64,000 bases of DNA from Limnanthes douglasii subsp. nivea (GCA_036936605.1 JAUPFV010000004.1:91910334-91974333); one strand, 5' to 3'. Positions 11,601-23,529 are shown, counted from the stretch's first letter. Numbers and translations: made by a program. Notes: a model not told the origin generated them from the sequence alone.

Positions 11601-11800
11601 AAAAGGGTTAAAATTGTTAACAGATAACATTTTCGGAAACAAAGACTCGTTAACACTAAAACCGTAAAGGAATATATTAATGTTAAAAAATCAAATATAG
11701 TATATGCATAACTTAAGGCCCTTGAGGAATCTTTCTTGCTCTTCACCCTCCCGTTCTCTCTTCGCTTGGGCTTGGTATAAAGTTTTCGGATCTTTCCAAT

Positions 11801-12895
11801 GGTAACAGAACTGGTGGCTAGTATCATTAAAGGTGGTAAATATTCAAGAAATTGTGTTTTGGATTACTAAAGGTGGTAAAGATTCAAGAACTGGTGGTCG
11901 GGATCACTAAATATGGTAAAGATTCAACAATTTTGGTTTGGTTTTGTAAAAACAGTTTGAATTAGATATTGTATGTGTGATAATCAATTATTTTGTTTAA
12001 ATAGTAGGAGATGGATACTTGGTTTGGTTTGAATTAGTACAGGAGGAGCCACATCACATATCTATCTATCTATATACTATCAGTTATAAATTTATTAAAA
12101 AAACAGTAAAATCTAATAAATCTAAATTAAATAAAACTTCTAGAGATCGAGAACCACATGGACTTCTTTTTTCCATATCTAATTTCGTCGAACATATAGA
12201 ATGCACCATATGATACAAATAAAAATAAAAACAGAGATTGATTCTCGATTCTTCATTTTTTATTTTCCAACTTAGAGTTTACTAAATAAATGTAAAAGAA
12301 CCCTACAATTTGATATCTTGATAATTTCATGAGGATGAACAATCGAGTACAACTCTTTATCTCGTTACTTTTAATACTCTCTGCATCAATTTTTTCGATG
12401 TTTTTCGTGTCTGTAGAGTCACTGGAGGTACTCGAGTAGTCAAACTCGTCAGGAAGAACGAGTGAACTCAGTGCAAACTGACTAGGGGTAGTATATTCCG
12501 TTTTAATTTTTCTAGGTTTTCCTTTTCTTCCCTGGTAAACAAAGGATAAGTAAGCTCATTCTTTGAAAGTATCAGCCATTGAGAGCTCATTCATTGAAAG
12601 TATCAGCCATAGAGAGAGAGAAAAAAAACTCTACAGATAGAGTGACTAGTTTTTACTTAACCTCGTTAATGACTATAACCGTTTCTTATTAATTAATAAT
12701 ACATTCTAACAATGTAATAACTTTAAGGGGATTAGAGATATTATTATTAGTGTATTCTTGTTTCATTTTACATTTTAATGTCCAACGGGTTAACCAGTCC
12801 GTCGCTTAGTTTTTAGTTCTAGAAATATGATTTATTGTCATGGTTTAAGCTAAGAGTTTCCTATAAAAATTGATAGCAATTTAAGGTACCAATGA
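11801..12895. other. Non-coding repeat-unit DNA
   Basis: No gene seen. The sequence is AT-rich and matches 25.8-26.6 and 27.04-27.2 kb of tandem copy B almost throughout. Copy B contains about 440 bp (26.6-27.04 kb) absent here, next to the shared phrase gactataaccgtttct. Several short blocks are repeated locally, for example actggtggctaggatcattaaaggtggtaaa-like motifs just after MYB exon 1. Confidence 0.45.
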
Positions 12896-12899
12896 GAAT

Positions 12900-13363
12900 T
12901 TTATTTTTCAATCATTTCAATCAAGATAGAAGAATCGCATTCAATGTCAACATGCTTATAATTATTCAAGTTACAAATAATCAGATCATTTAAAAGAGTG
13001 ATACTCTCAGCAACAATAGGGGTTTTTTTATTATATAGTCTACCATAAGCAACACAAACATCGCCATTATGATTTCTAATTAAACTAAACCCACTAGATT
13101 CCCCATAAAAAATTTAAGAACTATCGGTGTTCAATTTTAATCTGTTACCAATAAAAGGGTTCCACTTTAAATAAATTTATTCTTCTATCTCTGTTCAAAT
13201 AAAAAAAATCTAATTTACTAGAATCATTTAAATTACCAGACCATATACTATTATTAAAAATATTAGCAGAGTCTAACTTGGATAATATAAAACAACTTTT
13301 ATCAATTATAGTTTTAGATGTTACAGGATGATTGTCAAATTTTGTTGTTATATAGACCAACAT
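12900..13363 (-). pseudogene. LINE-type RNase H remnant (copy A)
   Basis: On the minus strand this is the paralogue of 27237-27660. It retains blocks of a plant RVT_3 RNase H domain (ESSGFSLIRNHNGD...AYGRLYNKK) and upstream sequence NNSIWSGNLNDSSKLDFFYLNRDRR. Stops interrupt the frame, and the catalytic TDGS block reads TDS. It is an ancient LINE 3' remnant within the composite repeat. It is unrelated in detail to the younger LINE at 47794-53615. Confidence 0.5.
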
Positions 13364-13554
13364 GTTACAGAAGAAATAACATTTCTAATATGGACAGTTT
13401 TATTCTTGGAGCATAACCATCATCTAATTAGTTATTGGATGGTCATAAATCTCTCAATCTTAATGGTTTGGCTGTACCATACTAGCCAACAAGTCGGGCA
13501 ACAACATAAGCCTCGACTACTTAAAGTTCATAGATGATTACAGTAGCTCGGGCA

Positions 13555-13928
13555 TGATGAGTTCGAATACTGCTTCCTCTCCGGACAGGCCACTTCGAAC
13601 ACTTAGCCCATTGGACTGTTCGAACTATGACAAAAGTACTAAAAAACCTAAACACTTCTTGACTAAGCAACTTGCTATTCTACTTAGATCTCATGGGTCT
13701 TTGAACATGACCCCGGGTCCATTAAACATGACTCGTAAACCCATAAAGCCCAAATATAAGGGTATAAATACCCAACCACCTTCATTTAATATGGGTAATG
13801 AAAATTAACTGCAACCAGGCTACTTAATTCTCCCTCTACTCTCTACTCAAAACATTAAACATATACCAACCTTCATAGACTCTAAAACAAATTACCAAAT
13901 TACCCTCAGACATAAATTAACCACACCA
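13555..13928 (+). repeat. E1 5' LTR
   Basis: The LTR is 374 bp and runs from TGATGAGTTCG to CCACACCA. It carries a TATAAATA box at 13763-13770. Compared with the 3' LTR it lacks about 36 bp lying between two copies of CGGACAGG, consistent with a small deletion between direct repeats. The primer-binding region TTGGCGACCACAGTGGGAG follows from about 13930; I did not assign the tRNA. Confidence 0.9.
13763..13770 (+). promoter_or_regulatory. TATA box in E1 5' LTR
   Basis: TATAAATA sits in a near-palindromic GGGTATAAATACCC context that is conserved in the E0 LTR (615-622) and the E2 LTR (44178-44185). It is the best candidate core promoter for the gag-pol transcript. The 3' LTR of E1 has lost it by deletion. 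Confidence 0.7.
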
Positions 13929-14001
13929 AATTGGCGACCACAGTGGGAGCACGAAGGTGCCTGAATCAAGCATTCGAAACCTACAAGAAAATTCAGTCTG
14001 A

Positions 14002-17000
14002 ATGAATCCGGACGCCCTGGAAGTACCACCATCTTTGCTCGAAGTGGTGGGTGAAAACGATGAGTACACCATCGAGGAGCGCGATAGGTTAAAAGGTGAG
14101 ATAGAGGCTCTGAGGGCAGAAAAGGCTAAGATGGGCATGAAAGAAAAATCGAAAGCATCAGTTGCTCATCATACCGATAACCCTAGAGAGCATGAGCCTT
14201 CAAAGACTCATGTGAGTACCAAAAAGACTCATGCCAGCTCTAAAAAGTATCACCGGTCTAAGCCAGTGGAGAGTTCTGACTCAGGCTGAGAGTCTTCTGA
14301 TAGCTCTTCGGATGATGAGGGAGTTGAAGAATCCTTATCCTCTAGCAGCGATGAGGGTCGAACTAAAAAGAAGCAAAAACAGATCAAAAAATACTCAAGG
14401 AAAAGGGATAGACATGGAAGGATGAAGAAGAATATTGGCAAAGGGACATCTCACAGCCGGAGGCATGTAGACCGGATGCTGTTGGATCCTTTTTCCTTCC
14501 ACGATGAACCAGGTATCTTTGCAACCCCCAATGAGGATACTGTGTTCAGTCGTGGTCGGAATTGGAGGCAATCTCCATTATCTTCCAAGATTCTGTCCGA
14601 AAACCTCCCTAAGAGGTTTGACAACACTAAAATGGAAAAGTACGATGGCAGTACTGATACGGATAACCATTTGGAGCAATTTAAAAACTTTATGATGAAC
14701 TTTGATGATGATGACAAGCTACTTTGCAGAGCATTCTCCCAATCATTTACGGAGAGTGCTCTAAAATGGTATAACAGCCTACCACAAGGCTGTATCAAGA
14801 ATTTCGATACTTTTTGGGTGGCCTTTCGAAGGCAGTTCGATGAGAGTAAAGAATTAAAGAGCAACGGGGACATAATAATCCATTGTGCCCAGGAACCGAA
14901 CGAATCCTTAAAAGAATATATAAGTCGTTTTGTGAACACCAAGAATGGGTTGGCTGATTTCTTCAAGCAAGTGGCAATAGCATCCTTAAGACAGGGCTTG
15001 AACCCTGGGAATTTGGCTGATTCGGTGACCAGAAAGAAGGCCATGACTTAGGGAGGGTTGTTGAATCAGGTTGGAAAACAGATTAACGTTAATGAAACAA
15101 AGAAAACTAGGGTGCACAGGCAGATGAGGTCTACCCCGGTGGCACCGAATCCCAATCAGATTCAGTCCGGGAACAAGGCGAGGGAGACCGGACAGGGGCA
15201 TGGCCGGGCTAAACCTCAATCTCAGCCAGCAGCACCTGCCCAGAGTCAACAATCCAGAAATAAGAGAGGTCATTGGGTTCAACCGGAGTGGTTTGCAGAA
15301 TTGAAAGAAAGCGTGGCTACCATTTATGATAAAACAAAGGAAGAGGTGCACTATAGAAGACCGGCCACAATGCAATCTCCTATAGAACACCGCAATAACT
15401 CTTTCTGCCAGTATCACAATGATACTGGCCATACCACCGATGATTGTATAGCTTTAAAACAAGAAGTTCAGAACTTGATTGAGAGGGGAAAGATGGGGGC
15501 TTATGTCAAAAGAAGAGAAGGTAATAGGCCTGACAATACTCACCGGGTTGGTCCAAGTAATGCTGCTCCGGAGGGAGCCATTGTTATAATCAAAAGGTTT
15601 GATGTGGAATCTGAATACTTGGATCCTGATCCAACTCGAAATAGAGTGAGTTCCATTGAGGAATGTTCTAGGACAGTCTCCGGGCTCATTAAGTTTTTTG
15701 AGTCACTTACAATTTTCGGAGGGGATACTATGACAGCTCCTACTGCTTCTTCAAGGAAGAGGCACGTTTATACTTTAGCTACCCAGCTAGAAGGAGGCAT
15801 GACCTCCTATCAATCACAGATCCCATTCCCCTTCATTGTTTTTGATGAAGATGATTTAAGAGATATAGCTGGCCCACATGAAGATACTGTTGTCATAGGA
15901 GCATCCATTGGGGCCAATGACATAAGACGAATCTTGGTGGATACTGGAAGCTCAACTAATATCCTCTTCTTAAACACTTACAAGAAAATGAAAAATCCAG
16001 CCGTAATTCAGCGTTCGGACAGATCAATTGTGGGCTTTACTGGCAGCTCAGCCGATGTGATCGGGGAGTTCGAAGAGGAAGTTTTATTGGGCAAGGGCCC
16101 TTTCAAGAAGATGGTCAGGATACTTTTTATTGTGGTAGATTGTCCCACTTGCTATAATGCTATTTTAGGGAGGTCTTGGCTCTCTAGGATGCATGCAGTG
16201 GCTTCGACAGTCCACCAATGTTTGAAGTATGATGTTCAAGGACAGGTGGGAGTTGTCCGCAACAGTCAAAAGGTTGCATGAGAATGTTATGCTACAGCCC
16301 TGGCTCCCCGGACGTTGGGGGCAGTTCGTATCAACGAGCAATAGCAATTTGAGGGGATTTCTGGGGGTGAGGGTGAAAATGATGTCCCCAGAGAGACCCC
16401 TGGAGTATTAATACCAGTCGAAGAGGTAGAAACACATTGTTTAGAAGAAGGGAAGAGTGTCAAAATAGGGTCCAGAATGCCACCCGATCTAAAAAGAGAG
16501 ATGCTAAAGTTTTTGAAAAGCCATCAGCATTTTTTTGCTTGGTGCAATGCTGATGTTACTGGGGTTCCAGCAGATGTGATATCACACCACCTATCTGTCC
16601 GGAAAGATGTAGCACCAGTGGTTTAAAAGAGAAGGGCTTTTTCCAAGGAAAAGGCTGATGTTATTGTACAAGAGGTTGACAGGCTCACAAAGATGGGGCA
16701 TATCAAGGAATCTTAATATCCTTTGTGGACTGCCAATCCGGTCCTCGTGAAAAAGAAAAATGGCAAGTGGCGTATGTGCATTGACCTCACAGACCTCAAT
16801 AGGGCTTTCCCAAAAGATCTGTATCCAGTATCCCGGATTGACCAGCTAGTAGACTCCACCTCTGGGAATAAGCTGCTATCCTTTATGGATTCTTTCTCCG
16901 GATACAATCAGATCCAAGTAGATCCGAAGGATCAAGAGCATACCACATTTGTCACTGACAGGGGTCTTCATTGCTACAAGGTAATGCCGTTTGGATTGAA

Positions 17001-19632
17001 AAATGTTGGGGCTACTTATCAAAGATTGGTGAACAAAGCCTTTGCTAATCAGATTGGAAGGAATATGGAAGTATACATCGATGACATGATGGTGAAAAGT
17101 GTGGATGAGCAATTGCACTTGGTAGACCTCCAAGAAACTTTTACCAACTTGGTAAAGGTGAATTTGAAGTTAAATCCAGAACAATGTGTGTTCGGAGTGC
17201 AATCCGGGAAGTTCCTAGGTTATATAATAAGTGAGCAAGGGATACAGCCCAATCCCTACCAGCTTAATGCTCTTTTTCAAATAGAGCCTCCTCGGAATAT
17301 TAAAGAAGTACAACGATTAACGGGGAGGTTAGCTGCTTTAAACAGATTTATCTCAAGGTCTTCGGACAGATGCGCCCCGTTTTTTCAAACCTTAAAGGGT
17401 GCAAAGGGATTTGACTGGACCTCAAAGTGTGATGAGGCTTTCAATGAAATCAAGAATCATCTGTCCTCTCCAAAAACCTTATTTAAACCAGTTGATGGAG
17501 AGACACTCTTTGTATATTTGGCAGTTTCAAGTTGTGCCATCAGTGCTGTGTTAGTGAGAGAGGTGGATAATTAACCCCATCCAGTGTACTACATCAGCAA
17601 AAGCTTGATAGATGCAGAAAGGCGCTACTTGAAACTTGAAAAATTAGCATTGGCCCTGGTGATAGCTGCAAGAAATATGAGGCCTTATTTCTAGGCTCAT
17701 CCTATTATCGTCCGAATATCTTTTCCTTTGAAGAATGTTCTCCAAAAGGCAAACATTTCAAGTAGGATGACTAAGTGGTCGGTAGAATTGGGAGATTTCG
17801 ATATAGATTTTGCTCCCCGAACAGCAGTCAAAGCCCAAGCTGTGGCTGATTTTTTAGTTGAATTCCACTCTGATAGAGATTCGGAGCAGACTACTAAGAA
17901 GAAAGACAAAAAGGTCTGGGTCGTCCGGACGGATGGTGGATCCAGCACTATGGGATGTGGTGCAGGGGTGTGTTTGACTTCTCCATATGGTGACAAAATG
18001 TACCAGGCTATATGTTTTGCTTTCAGGGCTTCCAATAATGAGTCTGAGTACGAGGCATCTATAGCTGGTTTGAAGTTAGCTTTTATTTGTGGGGCTAAGA
18101 GGGTCAAGCTATTGAGTGACTCCCAGCTTCTTATCCACCATACCTAAGGTTAATCTGAGGCTAAAAAAGAGCAGCTAGTGAAGTATTTACTTCTTCTTAA
18201 AAATGAAGCACTCAAGTTTAAAAGCATTATTTATGAACATATACCCCGGACAGAAAATGAGTTGGCAGATTCATTGGCAACTATAGCATACACAGAGTCG
18301 TATCCATGGATCCATGTGCTGGAGAGCCCCTCCATTCAACTTAATATGGGTAAAGAAGAAGAAATTTTTAAAGTACAAGTGAAACAACCTCAGGATTGGA
18401 GATTTCCTCTCCTACAATACCTCTCCGACGGCATCGTGCCTCCGGATAAATCACTGGCAAGAAAACTGAAACACAAGGCTCGTGGTTTTATCATACTGAG
18501 AGACATTCTGTATTAAAAGTCTTATAATAAACCTCTTCTACGCTGTTTGGGGGATGATGAATCTCAAGTAGTCCTCTCCGAATTGCATGATGGCGAGGGA
18601 TCAGCTCATTGTGGATTGAGGGCTCTAACAAGGAGAGTTTTATTGGTTGGCTACTATTGGCCATCTATCATGCAGGATGCTAAAGAGCTGGTGAGAAGGT
18701 GTGACCCATGCCAGAGATACAAAAATGAAATTCATATCCCAGCCATTCCCTTAGAGTCAATCTCTGAGCCTATACCTTTTGCTCGATGGGGTTTGGATTT
18801 AGTGGGGCCTCTCCTTATGGCGTCCGGAGGGCGCAAAACTATAATTGTTGCAATCGATTACTTTTCGAAGTGGATTGAAGCAGCCCCTATGGCAGGAACA
18901 ACATCAAAAGCCGTTATAAAATTCATTTTATCCAACATTTGTTGCAGATTTGGTGTTTCACAAAAGATAACGACAGATAATGGGCCACAGTTCGACAATA
19001 GGGATATGGAGAGTTTCTGTGCCTCAAGGGGTATACAACATTGTTTCTCTTCAACTTTCCACCCACAAGCAAATGGTCAGGTTGAAGTGGCTAACAGAAC
19101 TATACTGTCCGGTTTAAAGAAGAATTTGGAAGGGGCTGCTGGGAAGTGGCCTAGCTATTTACAAGAAGTTTTGTGGGCCTACCGGACAACACATGGGGCT
19201 GCAACACAGGAGTCACCCTTTGCTTTGGTCTATGGGATGGATGCAATAGCTCCCATAGAAGCAACTCTCCCATTATTTCGTGTTCACAACTTCTCCGAGT
19301 GCGCTAACGAAGTGGCAATCAGAAGTCAGCTCGACCTAGTAGAAGAAAGACGAGTTAAAGCTCACCTTAGAGCTGCACACTATCAGGGTTTGATGAGAAG
19401 CAGATTTGCTTCTAGAATTAAAAGAAGAGATTTCCAGCCAGGGGACAAGGTATTGAGGAACGTTTTCTTACACACTAAAGAGAAGCTGCTCGGCAAATTG
19501 GCCCCGACTTGGGAAGGACCTTATATGGTTGTTGAAAGGCTTAAACCTGGAACATATTGGATAGAAGACAAGGATGGAAGAGTTTTGACCCACCCTTGGA
19601 ATATCAAACATATCCGGATGTACTTGGAGTAG
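14002..19632 (+). pseudogene. E1 gag-pol polyprotein, eleven in-frame stops, no frameshift
   Basis: A single frame spans 5.6 kb. Order of domains: gag (charged coiled-coil N-terminus, capsid-like block near LKWYNSLPQGC, variant zinc knuckle CQYHNDTGHTTDDC), protease (ILVDTGSS, near 15940), RT (ending in VYIDDMM, near 17075), RNase H-like region, second RNase H (RTDGGSS, ESEYEA, LSDSQ), integrase (CDPCQ zinc region, LDLVGP, TTDNGPQF, NGQVEVANRT) and a GPY-type end. In-frame stops are at 14287, 15049, 16279, 16342, 16624, 16714, 17572, 17692, 18145, 18151 and 18514. All but 16342 are readable in E2. Five replace Gln CAA/CAG, matching C-to-T change. An earlier start codon just after the primer-binding region is ACG (13951) where E2 has ATG. 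Confidence 0.92.
16342..16344 (+). other. Shared in-frame TAG between protease and RT
   Basis: The codons read CAA-TAG-CAA-TTT after VRINEQ. The same TAG with the same flanking codons occurs in E2 (41605-41607) and E3 (62047-62049), although other nonsense codons differ between E1 and E2. It separates gag-protease from RT-RNase H-integrase. The context resembles the tobamovirus leaky UAG (CAA-UAG-CAR-YYA), except that the final base is T. It may be a programmed boundary or part of a spliced segment; neither is proven. Confidence 0.55.
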
Positions 19633-20123
19633 CATTTGTGTAAATATTTACTTGTTTAAACATCCATGTAAATATTTGGGGGCATACTCTTTCCTACCCT
19701 GGTGGCGCAGGGAGGTTTTAATGAGGTGTCCGGGTTTTTAATAAAATTTGATGCCTTTTTAAAAAATTTCCGAAGTATTCTTACTTTGTCTTTTGTCACA
19801 TCATCTGGATTGAAATAAAAGAGTGATGACCACTTAAACATTCGTCATCGGAGAATTTAAACACTCTCACTATGAAATAACTAAGGGCTATTTAAACACT
19901 AGCCACCAAAATTGAAACAGATTATGAAAGAATGTGAGAATTGTGCAAAACAAGGATATTCATTGAAATAATTTAAGTGCCTTGGCCTTCCAAGGACTTT
20001 CGAATTGTCAAACAGAGTAAAGGATCTATCCGGTCAGATACCGGACACACTTACAAAAAGAGTGCCTTGGCCTTCTAAAGACTTTAGTTTAGATAACATG
20101 AAAAGTAAAAAGTAATTCATAAT
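19633..20123. other. Convergence zone between gag-pol and antisense ORF of E1
   Basis: No ORF. Both flanking genes end here tail to tail. The zone contains two copies of a CCTTGGCCTT-CCAAGG-like inverted repeat (near 19980 and 20065, the second imperfect) and repeated tttaaacact words (near 19833, 19858 and 19888). The same set is present in E2 at 37837-38315, with two perfect AAGTCCTTGGAAGGCCAAGG copies. It is the natural place for 3'-end formation of both transcripts. Confidence 0.55.
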
Positions 20124-23092
20124 TTAAGGCTGAGCCTTTGAAGATGGCTCGGCTTCATCTATATTCTTCTTCCCCTTGGGATCATCTTTCTCTTCGTTTG
20201 GGCTCTCCCCGGTGTTCTCTTCGTCATCAGATGAGGATGCACTGGAGAAGCAAAGCATGTCGTCTTCGGCCATTGTGTAATATGGAAGGTCTTCAGGCTC
20301 TACGTGAAGCCATAAATCCCCCAAGTTCCTCTTCGGGAACTTCTCATGGAAGAGCGGGACCATGTCTGATTTCACCTTGGCATACATTTGCTCTTGAGTG
20401 TCTATCACGTTGTTGGCATAAGCATCGATCTTGGCCTGGATTTTGGCCTCCTACTCCCTTAGCAGATCAGCTTTCCCCCTGCAGCTTGGGACACTGCGTT
20501 TTCAAAAGCAATCTTGTCACTGGTCAAGTTGTGGATAACTTGATCTTTGGCCTTGGTCTCCTCTTTTGAAGAGTTGAGGTCTTTCTCCAGTCCGGACAAC
20601 TTATCCCGGAGCTCCCTGATAGTGTCTTCTAGAGTGGCAACTTTTGTGGTACTCACCTCTTGGCTTTTCTTCAGCTCTTCGTTTTCTCCCTTTAGAATGG
20701 CAGCATTTGAAGTGGCAGTAAGAAGGTCATCGGACAGCCTCTCTTTGTCAGACTTGAGGTCTTTGATAAGATCTGCCTGCCTTCGAACTTGTTTCTCCAA
20801 CGCAAGCACCGGCTGAACATTGCTTAATAAAGAGTGAGCTATAACATCCATTTCACTTGAAATAGTAAAGGTCTTACCATTAAAAGTGACTGTGTTTGAA
20901 GTGCTCGGAGGGAGATAAGGCCCAGTAAAATCATCTCTAGGGAGATTGATAAAGTACTCACCAAGCCCACCAAGACCAGTGATGTGTACCCCATCAATGC
21001 TAAGACCTCTCCCTTCGACCTCATCGGTTCGGAAGTCACCAAGTATCTCCTTTGCTTGTGGTGTTGGGTCAGTGGGGTCAGCTTGGGGGAGAGGCTCCGG
21101 AGGTCGGAGAGAAAGTTTGTCACCCTTAGAGGTCTTTTTCTTCTTGACCTCCCGGTCTTTGCTTTCAGCTCCCCGTTTACAGTCTCTTTTGGAAGCCCTT
21201 GCGGGATTTGGGGAGTAAACCTCTTGCCTAACACTCTCCTGCTCTATCGCTTCCAAGAGAGCAGCATCAATTTGGCTGGGGGCTGGCCTCTCCAGATGCG
21301 TTGGAACATCCTCCTCCACCTCAGCAGGGTTAGCTCCACCCACCACTTTCTTGCCCTTCATTTTACCTTTCATTTTACTCGGGGCCTTGGCCCGACCTGG
21401 CAAGTAAAGTGTCCCATCCGGTTCATGCGTCCTTTTGAGCACTATATCCAGAGGAGGCTGGGTGGTGAGCTCTTCCCAAGTTAAGTCTCTCCAACCTGTG
21501 GTGTTCCAAAGATGAGACCTTGCTAAGTTGCCCCTGTGAAAGCATCATGGAACCGGTTCCCCCACTTCTCAGCAGCCCAAGCGTTGATCTTGGTACAAGT
21601 TGTCTGCCCGGTTTTCAAGTGGTCACTGAAGTCCTTGGGCAGTACTGCTAAGGCAAAGATAAGACCAATCAGTTTAAACAAACTTGATTTAAAAAAAAAG
21701 ACAAAAATGTAAAGTACGAGACTTACGGTCACTCCTCCATCTACTTGTGAGAAGACTTGGGTTGACTCTGGACTTGATTTTCTTCCCATTCTCCCAAGCA
21801 CCATTGACAAACAGGAATTGGGTCCTCCAATTCCTCTCCGACTCTAGCAAGTCATCCACAGCTTTGAAGTTATCCCCCATATTGAAATGGTAAGAAGGGA
21901 TGTGGGGGTTTCCACAGAGGCTGGCCACAGCAGCAAACTCCTCCATCGGTAGAGGGATCCCGGAGAGCCGAGAGGCCATAATGCAAGCCATAAGGGTGTA
22001 CCAAGCATTGGGACCCAGCTGGCTTGGACAGAGCTTTATCAGATGAAAGTATCTGACAATCTCTGGGTCCAAGGGGAATCTGAGCCCCCAATTAAACAGC
22101 TCCGTGAAGATGACTACCTCGCTCAACTTACAGTCCATAGGAGTTTCGAGGTCTATAGGAATTCTTATCTTCACGTTCTCCGGAATTCCCCATTTCGTGC
22201 GCATCCGGCCCAGCTCAGCTGTGTGGATGAATGCGTAGTTGATCTTCTGCAGGGCGAGGAGGTACTAAACATTGACCTTGTGAAAACAAGGCCCCACCCT
22301 TCCTTTGAGACACTCCGGCAGATCCGGATGCCTCAAGCACAACTTTTCTTTGCCCTTGTCCTTTTGAGCAGTAACAGCACCACTAGTCTGTCCGAAAGGC
22401 TCAGACTCGAATGGAGCCTCTTCAATAGAGTCCTCCATTATTTCCTCCATGATTGTTGAGGGGTTTTGAGTAGCAGTGGTAAGGGGAAGGTTTCGATTTG
22501 GCTCAGCCTGACTTCCGGACTCCTGCGCTTTAGTGTTCTCTTGGCTTCTGGCCTCCGGTTGGGGCTCTGGTATAGATACTTCTCTTCGAGGGCTTGAGCC
22601 ACTGCCCTCCGGACTGGACAGCCTGTCATTGGGAGCTGTAATGGGCACTTCTGACCCCGTACTACTGTCTTTGGCACCCGATTTCGAAGGGGTTCCCTTA
22701 GAAGCTTGACCCTTGACCAGCCGACCTTTTCTTCAGTCAAATAATTTCTGAGGAGAGGTTTCAACGTCTGACCCCATAGCTAAGAAAAGGGAGGTTTTTT
22801 TAAAGCCTGCAACTGTTAAACCTAGTTCAACGATGGGTTCTGACTCTTGAACCGAGGAGTCTGAGATAATAGGTGAAAGAGTGGTTTGAAATAACTTCTT
22901 CTGTTTGATGCCCTTTATGGAGGAAGAACCTTGGTCTGATTCTGTGGGTGAAGTTGCTGGTTTGTCGATGGGCGAAGCGGGTAAGCCTGCTGCAATGCGC
23001 CTTTCCCTTTCAACCTTTTGCGCCTTTTCTAATTCAGAGAGATTGAGCCACCCGCTTTTGATCAAAGCGTTCCTCGCTGTGAACATAAACAA
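20124..23092 (-). pseudogene. E1 antisense ORF: PF04195-like domain plus coiled coil, with an 82-bp intron
   Basis: A minus-strand gene of roughly 960 codons lies between integrase and the 3' LTR. Its N-terminal third is Ser/Pro/Glu-rich. A folded block at about 22250-21780 (IPENVKIRIP, FNWGLRFPLDPEIVRYF, PSQLGPNAWYTLM) resembles the 'putative gypsy type transposon' family PF04195. Next come a Lys-rich linker, a long coiled coil (20870-20470) and an acidic tail. A GT-AG intron of 82 bp fits at 21726-21645 and has an equally long counterpart in E2. Damage: stops near 22733 and 22263, single-base deletions near 21525 and 20465. Extra antisense ORFs at this site are known for Tat elements; the protein's role is unknown. 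Confidence 0.75.
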
Positions 23093-23529
23093 TCTGGGTA
23101 AAAATTTGCTTTGGAAGGAAAAAGCTTTGAGAAATTGTAGAGTAAAAACGAGAGTGATGGTGAAACTGTAGAAAGCATTTCAATTTATAGTAAATCTGAA
23201 AAAGGAGTTTGATTCCTAGGAGAATTCGAAAAGATTGGTAATGATTAAAAGACGGCGCTGATGTCACCCTCTTTAATAAAGAGGTTGCTTTTCGAAGAAG
23301 GTGGGTGCGAGATTCAAGGTGAAAAAACGGCTGAAGAAACCAACCAAAAAGTGACACGTGTCCCATAAACTCTGGCAAAAACCTGTTTGGATTCACAGAG
23401 TTTTATCAGTCCGGATAAAACCATAGCACAAGTCGAAAGACCTGTCCGGGAAAAGCTACCCCTGATATCGGACTGTTTTTTCAGGTTTTTGACAAAGGCA
23501 TTTGAACAAACACCTAAACCAGAGGCTCT
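23093..23529. other. Non-coding stretch between the antisense ORF start and the 3' LTR of E1
   Basis: No gene seen. This segment lies directly upstream of the antisense ORF, so it is where a promoter for that ORF would have to be. I see no strong TATA motif on the minus strand. The bases before the 3' LTR (accagaggctct) are only weakly purine-rich, so the polypurine tract is not clear. Confidence 0.4.

Larger units (their letters stand above)
10169..11800 (-). pseudogene. SHAQKYF-class MYB pseudogene (copy A)
   Basis: A degraded relative of the MYB genes at 34074 and 54516. Exon 1 (about 11800-11704) reads IGKIRKLYTKPKRRE and then shifts frame before EGEEQERFLKGLK; the initiator ATG region and the GT of its splice donor are lost. 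Exon 2 (about 10668-10612) reads FKRDWRRIVEHV. Exon 3 (about 10490-10169) keeps KYFDNLEKEG but has a stop in place of Gln in the SHAQKYF motif, followed by frameshifts, then NPQTTLKRADDELLES. Intron 1 is about 1 kb, against 141 bp in the intact genes, because an LTR landed in it. It cannot make a MYB protein. Confidence 0.75.

Noticed and set aside
12019..12213. 64-codon ORF in copy A
   Set aside because: AT-rich Lys/Asn-rich translation; the equivalent region in copy B does not keep the frame.
20124..23092. Possibility that the antisense ORF is a host gene captured by E1
   Set aside because: It occurs at the same place and orientation in the independent element E2, so it belongs to the retrotransposon family.
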